A DNA stretch of 45,197 nt from Chara braunii (GCA_003427395.1 BFEA01000001.1:7851917-7897113); one strand, 5' to 3'; shown: positions 29,084-39,813, numbered from the stretch's first letter. Numbers and translations are program-made. The notes: generated from the sequence alone by a model not told the origin.

Positions 29084-31055
29084 AGCGAGCTTCCAAACGT
29101 GATCAGCAAGGTAGCCTGGGCATCGGTAATCCAACCCAAAGACAAAGGGGGTCTGGGGATCTTGGACTCGGATACCCAGATTGTAGCGTTAACTGTTCAA
29201 TGGGTGAGGAGAGTGCTCTTCACCCAACACCTCCCATGGTCTGCCTTGGCACTAGAACAGATTGCGCGTCTCGCCCCACAAGCGCCGCAAGGTGTTAACC
29301 CACTGACCTGGCTGGAGGACCGTTTCTGGACTGTGCCAAGGTGCCCTCGAAGAGACCGAGCCTAGTCCCGAGACGGAGCTCGTTTTGATTTGGTCTGGGA
29401 TGATTTTTGGGTTCGAGTCTTAGAGGTTTGGTGTCAACTCCCGCTGCCTGATAGACCTCCGCCGATAAGGCGGGAGGAGGTGATGCATCAGCCTCTCTTC
29501 GGGATAAGGAGGATTACTGACAGAAACAGCAGGGTATATCGTAGCTCAGACACCCCATGGAGCAGCTGGGTCAAAAGAGGTATAATCAAAATAAAAGGCA
29601 TATGAGACTTAGAAAAAGGGGACTGGAAAACGGAGCCGCAATTAAAGACCATGTTAAAACATTGTCACAAGGTCTAAGAAAATCTAGACCTATTGATCTT
29701 CGCGGTCCCCCTGAACTGGGTGCGTATACTGCGCAAAGGACAACAACTAATTGAAGGGGATTGGGTAGCCACCACAGGGGATCCTGAAAGTGTAGGCAAT
29801 GTGGTAGAGGTACGAACAGACAAGACACTGGTCAACCTCTTCCACATTGACAAGGATAATGTGCTTACCTGATATAGCCCAGAGGCAATTAGATGGTGGA
29901 GAAACATGGACCTGCACAGGATCCGGGTGCTGTGAGAGAAAGATGTGTGGGTAGCATACCAGCCAAAGACCCCTGTGGCGGAACTCTCCTTCGACCCCGA
30001 TGAATGGCAATGGGCCCCCCGACGAAAATCCAGAACGTGAGAGAACCGAAAACTGTACATTTTAATGGTGAAGGCCACATACCGGCTGTTACGACCCAAG
30101 GTGAACATAAAAGAAATGGTGAAGGCTCGGTGGAGGTCTCACTTAAATGTAGGAATGGAGGCATTCTGCCCCATCCGATGGTTTACCGCCAGAAAGTCTA
30201 GGCCAGCGAAGATGGCCTCGCTGCAGTGACAGATTGAACATCGTTGCCTGCCCATGAATAATTGGCTGATCGAGCGAACACAGTTGGAACAAAAGGGGCA
30301 GGTGTTGCCGTGGTGTAAATCGTGCCACACTGTGTTCCCTTCCCGTAGAATCCCGGAAACTATAGAACACATATTCATGCAGTGTCTAGGGGCAGTTCTC
30401 ACGTGACGATGGTGGGACAAGATTTGAACCCTACTAGCGACATAGTCTAACTGGCCATGGGACTGGATGGCCATATTATGTGAAGCATGGTCCTCCCCCA
30501 CCGACAATAATTTTGAAAACAACATGTTCATGTTAGGGAGAAGGGCGGTGATGTGGTCCCTCTAGAGAAAACGTTGTACATATACCATTGAGGGTGTCCG
30601 CATAGATGGGAAAGAGGTAACAGAGACAATAAAGCAATATATTCAGAAAGAACTTATGGTACAATGGCATAAGGTTAAAAATTGTCTTGACTTGTTTCAC
30701 TAAGCACAAGATATAACACGAACAATTTATCAATTCTTTGGGACTGGTTGGGCAGTGAGAAGGGGGGCTGGATTATAGGTGTTAGATGGGATGGAGAGCC
30801 TGCCCAGGGGTGCAGCCAGGATCTGCTTCAAGGATTGGACTACAGCGGGTTAAGGAACCCCGCTGCGACCTGCAACAAAATTTCTCGATCCCTTTCCGCC
30901 TCACCAGCTGGCAATGGTGGACGTGCAATGGTATAAAGCGGATTGAATGGGCAATACAAGACAACTACAGAGCGGACTGGCACCCAGAGGAACAGGGAGC
31001 TGTGAGCAGGGTAGAAAGAGTGATCTGGCGGGTACAAGGCAATCAATGCTAGTAG
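29084..31055 (+). pseudogene. LINE ORF2 C-terminal part (RT end and zf-RVT)
   Basis: The C-terminal half of a non-LTR retrotransposon polyprotein. The N-terminal piece reads KVAWASVIQPKDKGGLGILD, the conserved region after the RT fingers and palm of plant LINEs. TAG at 29363-29365 interrupts the frame, which then continues (WDDFWVRVLEVW). At about 30285-30390 comes a zf-RVT zinc-binding module: WCKSC, then ETIEHIFMQC. A tail reaches NGIKRIEWAIQDNY (about 30930). Endonuclease and the catalytic RT core are absent because of the 5' truncation. Several stops are present. Confidence 0.85.
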
Positions 31056-31130
31056 TTGAGTGTATAATGAGATGTTGCGAGCAGGGTAGAAAGAGTGATC
31101 TGGCGGGTACAGGGCAATCAATGCTGGTAG
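31004..31130 (+). repeat. 75-bp tandem duplication in the LINE 3' region
   Basis: GAGCAGGGTAGAAAGAGTGA with the following 30 bases recurs from 31004 and 31079. CAATCAATGCTGGTAG appears a third time right after the adapter at 31266, so the assembly here may be collapsed or mis-joined. Confidence 0.85.
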
Positions 31131-31225
31131 TGTATAACGGGATGCTGTGGCAAAAAAAGGGGTGGGAGGAACTAAGATGTAACAACAGGTATCTAGCGCT
31201 AGGTTCAGGGTGAAGAGGTTCCTCC

Positions 31226-31263
31226 CTGTCTCTTATACACATCTAGATGTGTATAAGAGACAG
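31226..31263. other. doubled Tn5 mosaic end: sequencing adapter artefact
   Basis: CTGTCTCTTATACACATCT (31226-31244) is joined head to head to AGATGTGTATAAGAGACAG (31245-31263). This is the transposase mosaic end used in tagmentation libraries, and the doubled form is the mate-pair circularisation junction. It is not genomic sequence. Frames through it give the well-known database contaminants MCIRDR and SLIHI. Confidence 0.97.
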
Positions 31264-31454
31264 GTAATCAATGCTGGTAGGGATGTTCCACATCTTTGTT
31301 TTTCTTATATGGTTCGAATTTTGTCCATGTAAGGGACGCTGGACCCGTTTTCCGACATATCGCTCCCCACCAATAGATGGAGTCTTCCCCCAGGTGTTAG
31401 TGGTGTCTGCTCTTATCAGCACCACTAGCACTGATGGGGGTGTGTTGTTTAAAA

Positions 31455-31489
<35 letters not shown>

Positions 31490-31497
31490 AGAGGAGA

Positions 31498-31690
31498 AAG
31501 AAAAAAAACAAAATTTTAAAATAAATAAATAAATAAACAAAAGTTGAGGAGAAAAAAAATATTATTTTTTTTGAAATTTTTATCAACATTTCTCCACCCC
31601 CAAAGGTTCAAAAATGTACCTAGCGGAAGGAGAGACCAAAAAAAGCAAAGTGCACAATAAGTTTCACAATGCCGCAAATTAAAATTTTCA
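31498..31690. repeat. element 2/3 family upstream sequence, copy 1
   Basis: Matches 42530-42715: GAGAAAAAAAATATT, CATTTCTC, a CCCCC run, AAAATGT and GGAAGG-GAGAC in the same order. It is the continuation of the element 2 leader beyond the LINE insertion. Confidence 0.7.
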
Positions 31691-32559
31691 GAAAACTAAA
31701 CAAAGAAAATAGCATAGTAGGAAGGTGTCACAGTGGTAATCTTCACACTTGACTATGTGAGATTTTTATTTAGTGTGAGTTCTCTCATTTTATTTTTTTA
31801 TTACGTGCAAGCGCACGACTTGACTTGAAAGTTGAAGATCAAGATTTATTGACTTTTTTTTTTTATGGTGCTCTCTGCATTAGTTTCACCCTTTTGACGC
31901 TAGATACTTAAAATAAGTAAATAAACTACCAAATACTTAAAGTATAAATATATTAATTTTTTAATGATATATTCATAAAAATATTTAAATATTTATAAAT
32001 AGTTTTTAACTTCATAAACTATAAAAATAAAATTATTTTAATCTTTAATGATTGTTACTTATTTTCAACGTTAATTTTAATGGAATGATTACCACGAATA
32101 TAAGCGCAAAGGTTACAATCAATAAATGAATATTGAGTGACATAGTATCGCAGAAACTTCGAAAAGACTTAAAGACCACACCTCGTACTGGAGGTAAGAA
32201 CTTTTTTTTTAAAAAAAATTAAATCTATAAAAATATTTGTTTCAAACTTTTGGTAGAAATTAATATGACATTTGGATTAAACTAATAAGTTGGTACATAA
32301 TACATATTGTAATAGTACAATTTTCTTATTAAAGGGTTAAGCTTCATGTTTATTAGATGAAATTTAGGAAGTATTAAATTTGGGCAACACGACGTACGTG
32401 TACGCGCAACTTCCAGTATGCGACACGTACGCACAAACACAATATTGTCATACGTGGGAATACGTTCAATAAAACAAAAAAAACGAAAAAACATTCAAAC
32501 AGAAATATTTTATGCAAAATGATATTTCAAAAAACTTTTGTCGGAGACGCATCTCAAAT
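31691..32559. other. AT-rich non-coding sequence
   Basis: Strongly AT-rich with no coding signal. GACGTACGTGTACG-type palindromic patches occur at about 32390-32425. Confidence 0.6.
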
Positions 32560-33043
32560 TATTGTACCAAGTTCTCTCTTTTCACTTTTTGTTTTTCCTT
32601 TATTTCGGGGCGTAAAATAATTTATTAGTTTTTCAAACTTTATTCGTAGGTTCTCTGTTATGTAAGATACACATATATAAATTTTCTAGGCATTTGTCAC
32701 AGCCAAAAAAAAATGAAAAATCGCCAAAGATGGTTGTATCAAAAACGTGCTCGCCCACTCAACAATTAATTCTCCTTTATTTTTTTTAATTTTTATTATT
32801 ATTATTTATTTTTAGTATTTGATTTTTATTTCAAATTTGGTAAAGAATTTTGGATAAGGCAAATGTTGTTTAGTTTATTCTTTTGCAGAACATATTTGTT
32901 TTTGAGATTTTTTTTTATTTTTTATTTATTTATTTTTTTTTTTTATTCGCGTTCGACCGAACGGCCGAACGCGTCGAGAGGGGGTGCCGAACATTTGGGC
33001 GTTCGGGGTTCGGGCGTTCGTCTTGTCCCGAACGCCGACAACC
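32560..33043 (-). mobile_element. hAT-like non-autonomous element, partial copy
   Basis: Shares with the intact copy (34142-34906) the block AAAAATCGCCAAAGATGG, the GTTGTTTAGTTTA-TTTTGCAGAACATAT segment, a CGTTCGGG-rich end and the terminal GACAACCCTG (33043). The left part is missing or too diverged to place. Confidence 0.6.
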
Positions 33044-33100
33044 CTGTATATATATATATATATATATTTGTGATGATATATATATATATATATATATAAA

Positions 33101-33747
33101 CATGTTTACCTGACCGAACGTTCGGGGTCCCCCGGGCTGGCCCCCGAACGTTCGGGCGTTCGGGGTCCCGTTCGGGGGCCGAACATCTCCAGGTTCTGCC
33201 CCCGCCAAAAAATTATTCGGGGCCTAAAAATAAGTTTGTTTTTCTGAATTGTTTTTTGTGAGTTCTCTATGATGTAACCTACACGCCTATAAATTTTGAA
33301 GCCATTTTGCTCAGCCATAACAACATTAAAAATCGTCAAAGATGGGGGTGTCAAAACGTGCTCTCCCACTCACTATTTTGTTTTTTTTCACTTTTAACTT
33401 TTTGTTTTCACTTTATTTCGGGGCCTTAACAAATTTATTACTTTTTGATAAATTTTTAATGAGTTATTGATTATGTAAATTACATATCTGTAAATTTTCA
33501 GGGCATTTGTCAATGCCAAAAAATAATGAAAAATCGACAAAGATGGCGGTGTCGAAAAGGTGCTGGCACACTCACTCATTTTAATTCTTTTTTTTTTTTT
33601 TTTTTTTNNNNNNNNNNNNNNNNNNNNNNNNNNNNNNNNNNNNNNNNNNNNNNNNNNNNNNNNNNNNNNNNNNNNNNNNNNNNNNNNNNNNNNNNNNCGG
33701 GCGTTCGGGTTCGGGCGTTCGGCCCGTCCCGAACGTCGGCAACCCTG
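33101..33747 (-). mobile_element. hAT-like non-autonomous element, copy with gap
   Basis: Runs from CATGTTTACCTGACCGAACG to GGCAACCCTG, the inverse order of the copy at 34142-34906, with the same two internal blocks (about 33328 and 33523). It is interrupted by the N gap. Target duplication unclear in the surrounding TA repeat. Confidence 0.7.
33608..33697. other. assembly gap (90 N)
   Basis: Ninety consecutive N following a poly-T run inside the hAT-like copy. Confidence 1.
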
Positions 33748-34133
33748 TATACATATATAAATTAGAATTTTTATTTTACATTTGGTAAATGATTTGGATG
33801 TGACCCTAAGGGAAAAGTTGTTCCGTTTATTTCTCTGCATAACATAGTTTTGTTTTGGATTTTTTAGATTTTTTTTTTTTTTTTTTTTGGGCTGGGACAT
33901 TCCCTGTTTCTTTCACGGTCGGGTCACGTGGTAAAATACAGTGACCCGAGCGGCCTGGCTGGTAGTCTAGCAAAAAAAAGAAAAAAATGAAAACAAAATT
34001 TTGTTACAAATGTATGTTATGTAGAATTATGATAAAAAAAAACAAATTCCCAGGAGTCATCCCCGAATTCCCAACCAAACTCGAGTAAAAAATCAACAAC
34101 TTGCAGAAGGTAATATTAATAATTTAATATATT
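33748..34133. other. AT-rich spacer with a further hAT-like fragment
   Basis: 33765-33880 matches the internal part of the hAT-like family (TTGGTAAATGATTTGGATGT and following). CGGGTCAC/GTGACCCG arms (33920-33927, 33941-33948) overlap a G-box CACGTG. No coding. Confidence 0.5.
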
Positions 34134-34141
34134 ATCATAAT

Positions 34142-34906
34142 TAGGGTGACCGGCGTTCGGGATGGGCCGAACGCCCAGAACCCGAACGCTCAAACGTACG
34201 GGACCTCTTGGGGATGCGTTCGGTCATTCGGGCCGAACGTGGATCCAAAAAAACAAAAACAAAAAAAAATCAAAAAATAAAAAAAAATTGAAACACAACA
34301 TATGTTTTGCAGAAAACTAAACTAAACAACATTTGCATGAGCATTACATCCAAATTCCTTACCAAATTTGAAATAAAAATACAAAAAGGAAAATAAATAA
34401 AAAAAAATAAAAAGTGAAATTAGATAATTAAATTAGTGAGTGCGCAAACCCGTTTTCAACACTGTCATCTTTGGCGATTTTTCAATTTTTTTGGCATAGC
34501 CAAATGCCTTGCAACTTTACATATATGTACTTCATATAATATAAAACTCATGCAAAAAGTTAAAAAAAATAATAAAATATTTAAGGCACAAAAACAAAAT
34601 CACAACAAAAAGTGAAAAGTGAAAAATAAAAAGCAACTGAGTAGCCGATCACGTTTTAACACCGCCATCTTTAACGATTTTTCATTTTCGTTAGACTTGG
34701 CAAAATGCCTTGAAACTTTATATGTGTAACGCATGTCATACAGAACTTACCAAAAACCTTTCAACAAAACAAGATCATTTTTAGGCACCGAAATAATTTT
34801 TGGTGGGGGTTGAACCTCTTCAGGTCGACCCCCGAACGGAACCTTGAACGCTCGAATTTGCGGGGGTCAGCCCGGAGGTTCCCGAACGTTCGGCCTGGTA
34901 ACCATG
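34142..34906 (+). mobile_element. hAT-like non-autonomous element, intact copy
   Basis: 765 bp flanked by a perfect 8-bp duplication ATCATAAT (34134-34141 and 34907-34914). It starts TAGGGTGACC and ends GGTAACCATG, imperfect inverted termini. Both ends carry CGTTCGGG or CCGAACG repeats in inverted orientation. Inside are two tandem copies of a block containing CATCTTTGGCGATTTTTCA. An 8-bp duplication and (T/C)A-G-G-type ends fit the hAT superfamily. There is no transposase, so it is non-autonomous. Confidence 0.82.
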
Positions 34907-35034
34907 ATCATAATAGTAAAAACATTATTTAAAAAAAAATTAGTTTGATTTTTATTCTTTTCAAGTTTTCTTCAAACGTTTTTATTTTTAACTCAAGCTT
35001 GGTTGGGAATTTAAGGATGACTCACATACAAAAA

Positions 35035-35341
35035 TTGTTTGTATTCTTGATTTCCATCTTGGTTACCAGGTTCAGTTTAGGGAGCCTGGTATACTTGCAT
35101 GGCCTGGTAACCATGATCAGTTTAGGGAGCCTGATATACTGGGCGCACCTAGGTAATCTAGGTTTAATACTAGGTAACCTGGTAACCTAGATGAAGCAGC
35201 CTTGCATACTTCATCTAAGTGCGCCCAGTATACCAGCCTTGCATTATGTTGTGGAAATCAAGAATACAAACAATGCATTATGTTTGCATTTTGTTAGGCA
35301 CTCATACTGGGCGTACCTAGATGAAGCATGCAAGGCTGCCT
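35035..35341. repeat. compound foldback of short inverted blocks
   Basis: The outer arms are a perfect 22-bp pair starting TTGTTTGTATTC (35035-35056) and TGGAAATCAAG (35252-35273). Inside, CTGGTATACT pairs with AGTATACCAG and TACTGGGCGCAC with GTGCGCCCAGTA. A further direct copy of the TACTGGGCG...GATGAAG...GCAAGGCTG unit follows at 35308-35341. No coding. Confidence 0.75.
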
Positions 35342-35407
35342 AACTAGGGTGTGCGGGTCGACAGAGGGTAGAAAAAGTGATGGGTAAAGGAATCATGCAA
35401 ACGACTC

Positions 35408-35904
35408 CTAAGTGAGGAAAATCGGAGTTAGATCCGTAAGCTGGGAAGCCAGGGCAACGCTACGGTCCCGATGCCTATGCGTATACCAAGGGAGAGTCAA
35501 ACTAAGGGGAATCTGGCTAAGGGAGACCATCAGGCGACACAACCAAGGTATTGTACAAGGTAAGGCGGTAAGAGGGTGACAACGTCTGAAGTAGGGAGAG
35601 CTGATTGTGACGAAGTCTGTGAAGCTGCAAATGACGTCCATAATGAGAAGTTCGGAATGTTGTCGAGGAAGAGCCACAACGTCAACGAGCTGAAGTAAAA
35701 AATTGTTGTGGATGGAGTACCGAGAAGTCGAAGACGTGGGAAGAGAAGTCAGAGTCAATCGTCGTATCGAGCAGGACGGACGACGAGTGCGTTGTGGATG
35801 CTCAGAAGCATCTGGCTGCTGCTGAAGGCCTGCCTCAGATGGAGCAGGCTTGATTTCAACGGTCTCCTCAGCTGAGCTGAGGGAGAAGAAAGAGGGTCAG
35901 TGGA
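35408..35904 (-). other. element 3 3' region
   Basis: Sequence beyond the pol stop. A frame of 116 codons (35408-35758) has no recognisable domain and is probably chance within the 3' untranslated part. Confidence 0.4.
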
Positions 35905-36534
35905 CTAAGGAGGAGCAGTCAATCCAGCACGACGAGCACGTTCATAGGCACGCACCAATATGTGAGCGTGTTGCAAGTGCTCGAGGGGCTTCCAAGTAGC
36001 CTCCTGATCAGGGTAACTCTTCCAACGTACGAGATATTCGACGTGAGGAGCGTTGTCGTTGGTGACTCGGCGACCAATGATGTCTGAAACGAGGAACTCC
36101 TCGTGACCGTCCACCATAATGGGTGGAGGGCGCTCGTATGGTCGTCCAACGAAACGCTCAGACGGTTTGTGGTAGGGATGCAGTAACGAGACGTAATAAA
36201 CATCGTGCACACGGGCCAGGCATAGGTAGTCGGGCGGCTTCACACGGAAGTTCACCGGGCTAGATGCCGTATTAGAACCGACGACCTTGAGAATGTAGCA
36301 TGAGCCAAAGAAGTGACGCCGAAACTTGCAAAGCGTGTCCGCTTCGAGCTGTAAGTGGCGGGCGTCAACAAACACATCATCACCAACTTTGAATGGATGA
36401 TCCATCCTCGATCCGTTCACATGTGCGGCCATGAGTGTCTGGGAAGCGGCTTTGTGGTCATGCCCAGACTGCATGATCGACGTCATGTATGCAACCCAAT
36501 CATCCAACGCGGGACAACTCGTGTCGGTGTGCAA
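35905..36534 (-). pseudogene. element 3 integrase C-terminus and chromodomain
   Basis: Integrase C-terminal beta-barrel (FKVGDDVFVDARHLQ, residues about 48-62), RVHDVYYVSLLHPYH (about 108-122), then a chromodomain at about 147-195 with VEYLVRWKSYPDQEATWKPL. The Tyr167, Trp171 and Trp181 pattern is canonical, so this is a well-formed chromodomain of the chromovirus branch, presumed to tether integration to modified histone tails. The upstream TAG (36535-36537) breaks continuity with the rest of the integrase. No ATG is present at the start. Confidence 0.9.
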
Positions 36535-36663
36535 CTATGACGGTCGAAGGAAGTCCTCGGGAACATGAGGGTGATAGTCGAGGTCGGAATAGTAAGGCGA
36601 CATCCCTGTGGCTGGCGAGACGGTGTGGTTGTAGGCTATCTCCGCGTGGGCACGATGTATATC

Positions 36664-37434
36664 TCACTGTTGGTCGTAACGAACAATCTTTCGGAGAATA
36701 TCTCCGTGAGTCCTGTTCGTGACCTCGGTCTGACCATCAGTCTGGGGATGGTAAGACGAGGAGAAGCCCAGCTGTGTACCGTACACCTCGTGGAGTCGTC
36801 GCCAGAATCGGCTGGTAAAACGTAGTTCACGGTCAGATATGATGCTTAGAGGTAAGCCATGGTCACGCACGACTTGGTCAAACACGATGTCGACGACCTC
36901 ACGTGTATTGATGGCATAGCGGCATGGAACAAAGTGTGCGCGCTTGGTGAAGCAGTCGACGATGACCAGGATAGCATCATGACCGCGGGGGGTCGGAGGT
37001 CGAAGAGGACCGATAAAGTCCATCGAGATGGACTGCCAACGACCCTCAGGGATAGGAAGAGGCTGGAGCAAACCATAAGGTAGGTGGTTCGCACTGTTCA
37101 CCTCCTGACAGGGGGGACACTCTGCGACGTAGTCCTTCACAAAGTCCTTGCGCTTCGGCCAGACGTACAGGCGGCTCACACGAGCCAACGTCTTGTGGAA
37201 GCCCATATGACAGGCGGCTACCTGGTCTTGGAACTCTGCTACTGCTTGGACACGTAGCTCTGCAGTGGAGGGAACACAAATACGGGGCTCTTTGGTGCCT
37301 TGTGAACTGTGCCAGTACACAAGACCGTTGTCCCCGAGAGAGTAGTTCGAGACGGTCTTGCCACTCCGAAGGGTCGCATGGATGTCGCGATAGTCAGGGC
37401 ACTGGCGGTACTGAGTGCGAAACTCGTCGGTCAC
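36664..37434 (-). pseudogene. element 3 integrase
   Basis: Residues are counted from 37434. The zinc region keeps H76, C106 and C109, but the position of the first His is Gln (Q69, in EFQDQ). The catalytic triad is D139 (SMDFIG), D201 (SDRELRF) and E237 (GQTEV), with 35 residues between the last two. It ends at a TGA (36664-36666) where TGG is likely. The catalytic core is therefore intact although zinc binding is compromised. Confidence 0.92.
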
Positions 37435-37581
37435 CGAGTGGTGGACGGTGGTGACCTAGATGGTAGCGAGCTGGATCTGCTCTAGATCATGGTCACGACG
37501 CCGGGATAAGGCATCTGCGACCTGATTGGTCTCACCCTTGATATGCTCAATGGTGAAACTAAACTCGGATAGGTCGTGCCA

Positions 37582-38055
37582 TCAGCGAGCCTGTCGAGGA
37601 GTGAGCTTCCGTTTTGTCAGAAAAGCCTGGACAACAGAGTTGTCTATGCGCACCGTGAATGGTGCCCTGTGCAGGTAGTGACGCCCGTGCCGAGTGGCAT
37701 AAACTACTGCGAGAACCTCACGTTCATCAGCGGTGTAGTTTATCTCGACGGGCAGGAGCTGACGGAAGTAGAAGGCTATCGAACAATCACCTGAGCAAGA
37801 CTCGACAGTGTTGTCCTCGACGATGGTAGGAGAATAGTCAATAAAAGGCTCGTCAGTAGCTGGACGACTAGGCGTCAGGCGGGAAGCAGTTGTAAGGGTA
37901 GGAGGTGGGAAGTGAGGAATGCGAGGATGGGAGGAATCAGGAGAGGAGGGAAAAATCTGAGAAAGCACTGCGCCTACAACAAAGTCTGACGCATCGATGG
38001 TAATAATAAAGGGGCGATGAAAATCGGTTAGGTGGAGAACTGGTGCAAATGTCAC
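37582..38055 (-). pseudogene. element 3 RNase H
   Basis: FIITIDASDFVVGAVLSQ (first Asp, residue 21), a proline- and threonine-rich insertion of about 45 residues, then EINYTADEREVLAVVYA (catalytic Glu) and TVRIDNSVVQAFL (second Asp). It ends in a stop, with the same frame continuing into the integrase segment. The acidic insertion between the RNase H strands is also present in element 2. Confidence 0.88.
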
Positions 38056-38163
38056 CGTCTTCTTGAGGGCGTGGAAGGCGTCCTCGTGGAGGGGTGTCCA
38101 AACCCATAGCTGGTTCTTCCAAAGGAGGGTAGAGGTAAGGACATGCGAGTAGGAGGCGTAAGC

Positions 38164-39180
38164 TCAGATGAACTTACTGTAATAACTCGTAAGTCCAAGA
38201 CAACTGCGAAGCTGCTTGACGGACTTGGGGTTAGGCCAGTCCGCGATAGTAGTAATCTTTGAGTTGTCCATGTGGAGACCCTGGTCATACACGTAGTGTC
38301 CTAAGAAATTCTCTTTGCATTGGGCAAAACGACACTTGCTCAACTTGGCGTAGAAGTCATGTCTGCGCAAGTGGTCAAGAACGTCGCGGAGGTGTCTGAG
38401 ATGCTCCTCAACGGTACGACTGTAGATCAGGATATCGTCGAGGTAGACGAGAACGTACTGCTCCAAGATGTCCCTGAAGATGTTGTTCATCGTCGTCTGG
38501 AAGGTAGCGGGTACGTTAGAGGGGCCAAATGGCATCACCGTAAACTCATAGTGGTCGAAGTGTGATCGGAACGCTATCTTTGGGTGGTCCGCTGCAGCGA
38601 CGCGGATCTAATGGTAACCGCTACGAAGATTAATCTTCGTAAAGAAGCGGTTGCCCGCTAGGCAGTGGAACAGCTCGTCGGAATGAGGCATGGGGGTTGT
38701 TCTTAACCATGTAGCGGTTGAGACCACGAGGCAGAAACGGAGAGTTTCATCCGCTTTGCGAGCAAAGAAGACGGGTGCACTCCACGAGGAGTTGCTGGGT
38801 TTAATGAAACCCAGTCTCAGGAACTCCTCAAGCTGACGCTTGAGTTCGGTGGTCGGCGATCGAGAGTTCGTAGGGTGCATGGTGGTGAACACGATAGTCA
38901 GACACAAGCTGGATGGAGTGCTCAACGTCACGCATCGGTGGGATGCCTGCGTAGGAGAATGACGATGGGAAAATGTTGTGGTACTCTCGAATGAGGTCAC
39001 GAACTGCGGGCTCCAGGTCGACCGTATAGCGTGGGAGTTCCTAAGTGTCAACGTCGGCGGGCGACGACGAGGTGGACTCGACGGACGACGGAGGGAGAGA
39101 AGTAGAGATGGGAGGCATGGAGATAGAAGGAGGATTTGGCTCCAGAGAGATGAGCTCGACGTCGGGACAGGGTGGATCAT
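38164..39180 (-). pseudogene. element 3 reverse transcriptase
   Basis: N-terminal part (39180-38608): KRQLEEFLRLGFIKPSNSSW, then FFTKINLRSGYH followed by TAG (38608-38610). In motif A the catalytic Asp is Asn (codon AAT, 38629-38631). C-terminal part (38538-38164): MPFGPSNVPATFQ, then VYLDDILIYSRT with YLDD intact, and CLGLTSYYSKFI. Both the Asp-to-Asn change and the stop are single transitions from the expected codons. It would not be active as it stands. Confidence 0.92.
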
Positions 39181-39207
39181 AGTGCAAGAGATCCGTAACG
39201 TTCACCG

Positions 39208-39711
39208 TTAAAAAATGTGACGTCGTCCTGTCGATGAAGTGAGCGAACTGCCGAGGCGAGGTGACGGTGCTAGTAGGAGATGGTGTGGGCACGAAAGGCC
39301 CCGTGAGAGGAGGATCGGGCGTGGTATCGCAGTGGTACCTATGAAAGGTACACGATAGGTCTGTCCACACTTCGTTTTGAGAACGAGAGTGTTTGTCGCC
39401 CAATCAGCCTCGGTGCTTCGGAACCCACGAGACCACAGAGTACCGAGAATGAAATCGTACCCCATCTCCATCACATTGAAATGTGCAGAGGAGCGGTGGC
39501 GACGAGATGCCGGGGAACGATCAGTCGGCTCGAGAGTGAGGAAGAAAGGGAGGTTGGTGACCTTTTGATTGAAGAAGCGTTGGGTCTTGTCATCTCCTAC
39601 AGTGAGGGAGATGGGATTCGGAGACCCTATCGTGGATAAGTGTGCATCCTTCACCACCCGTGGGTGAATGAAGTCGCCCTGAGATCCGGAATCCCACAAC
39701 GCTAAGTACAC
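39208..39711 (-). pseudogene. element 3 aspartic protease
   Basis: Retropepsin-type protease. LALWDSGSQGDFIHPRVV near the start of the open stretch holds the intact active-site triad D7-S8-G9. NVMEMGYDFILGTLW supplies the hydrophobic C-terminal strand and the conserved Gly. It is followed in the same frame by a Ser/Thr/Pro-rich linker towards RT. Confidence 0.9.
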
Positions 39712-39813
39712 CTTCGTGGAGGTCCCGAGTCCTACTGGAATGATCGGAAGCGTGCGATCAGGGTCAGAGAGGATGGCGAGAAGGCGACGCAGTGCAACGA
39801 CATGGAGGGTGAG

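Larger units (their letters stand above)
29069..31497 (+). mobile_element. 5'-truncated LINE with 9-bp target duplication
   Basis: AAGAGGAGA at 29069-29077 and 31489-31497 brackets the insert 29078-31488, which ends in a (TAAA)n tail (about 31453-31488). Element 3 has the uninterrupted counterpart of the flanking sequence at about 42465-42560 and serves as the empty site. The strand is opposite to the host Gypsy element. The 5' end is truncated, as is usual for target-primed reverse transcription. It contains a sequencing-adapter artefact at 31226-31263. Confidence 0.88.

Noticed and set aside
33920-33948. Regulatory G-box (CACGTG) in a dyad
   Set aside because: No gene start nearby; a six-base motif in a transposon-rich region is uninformative.
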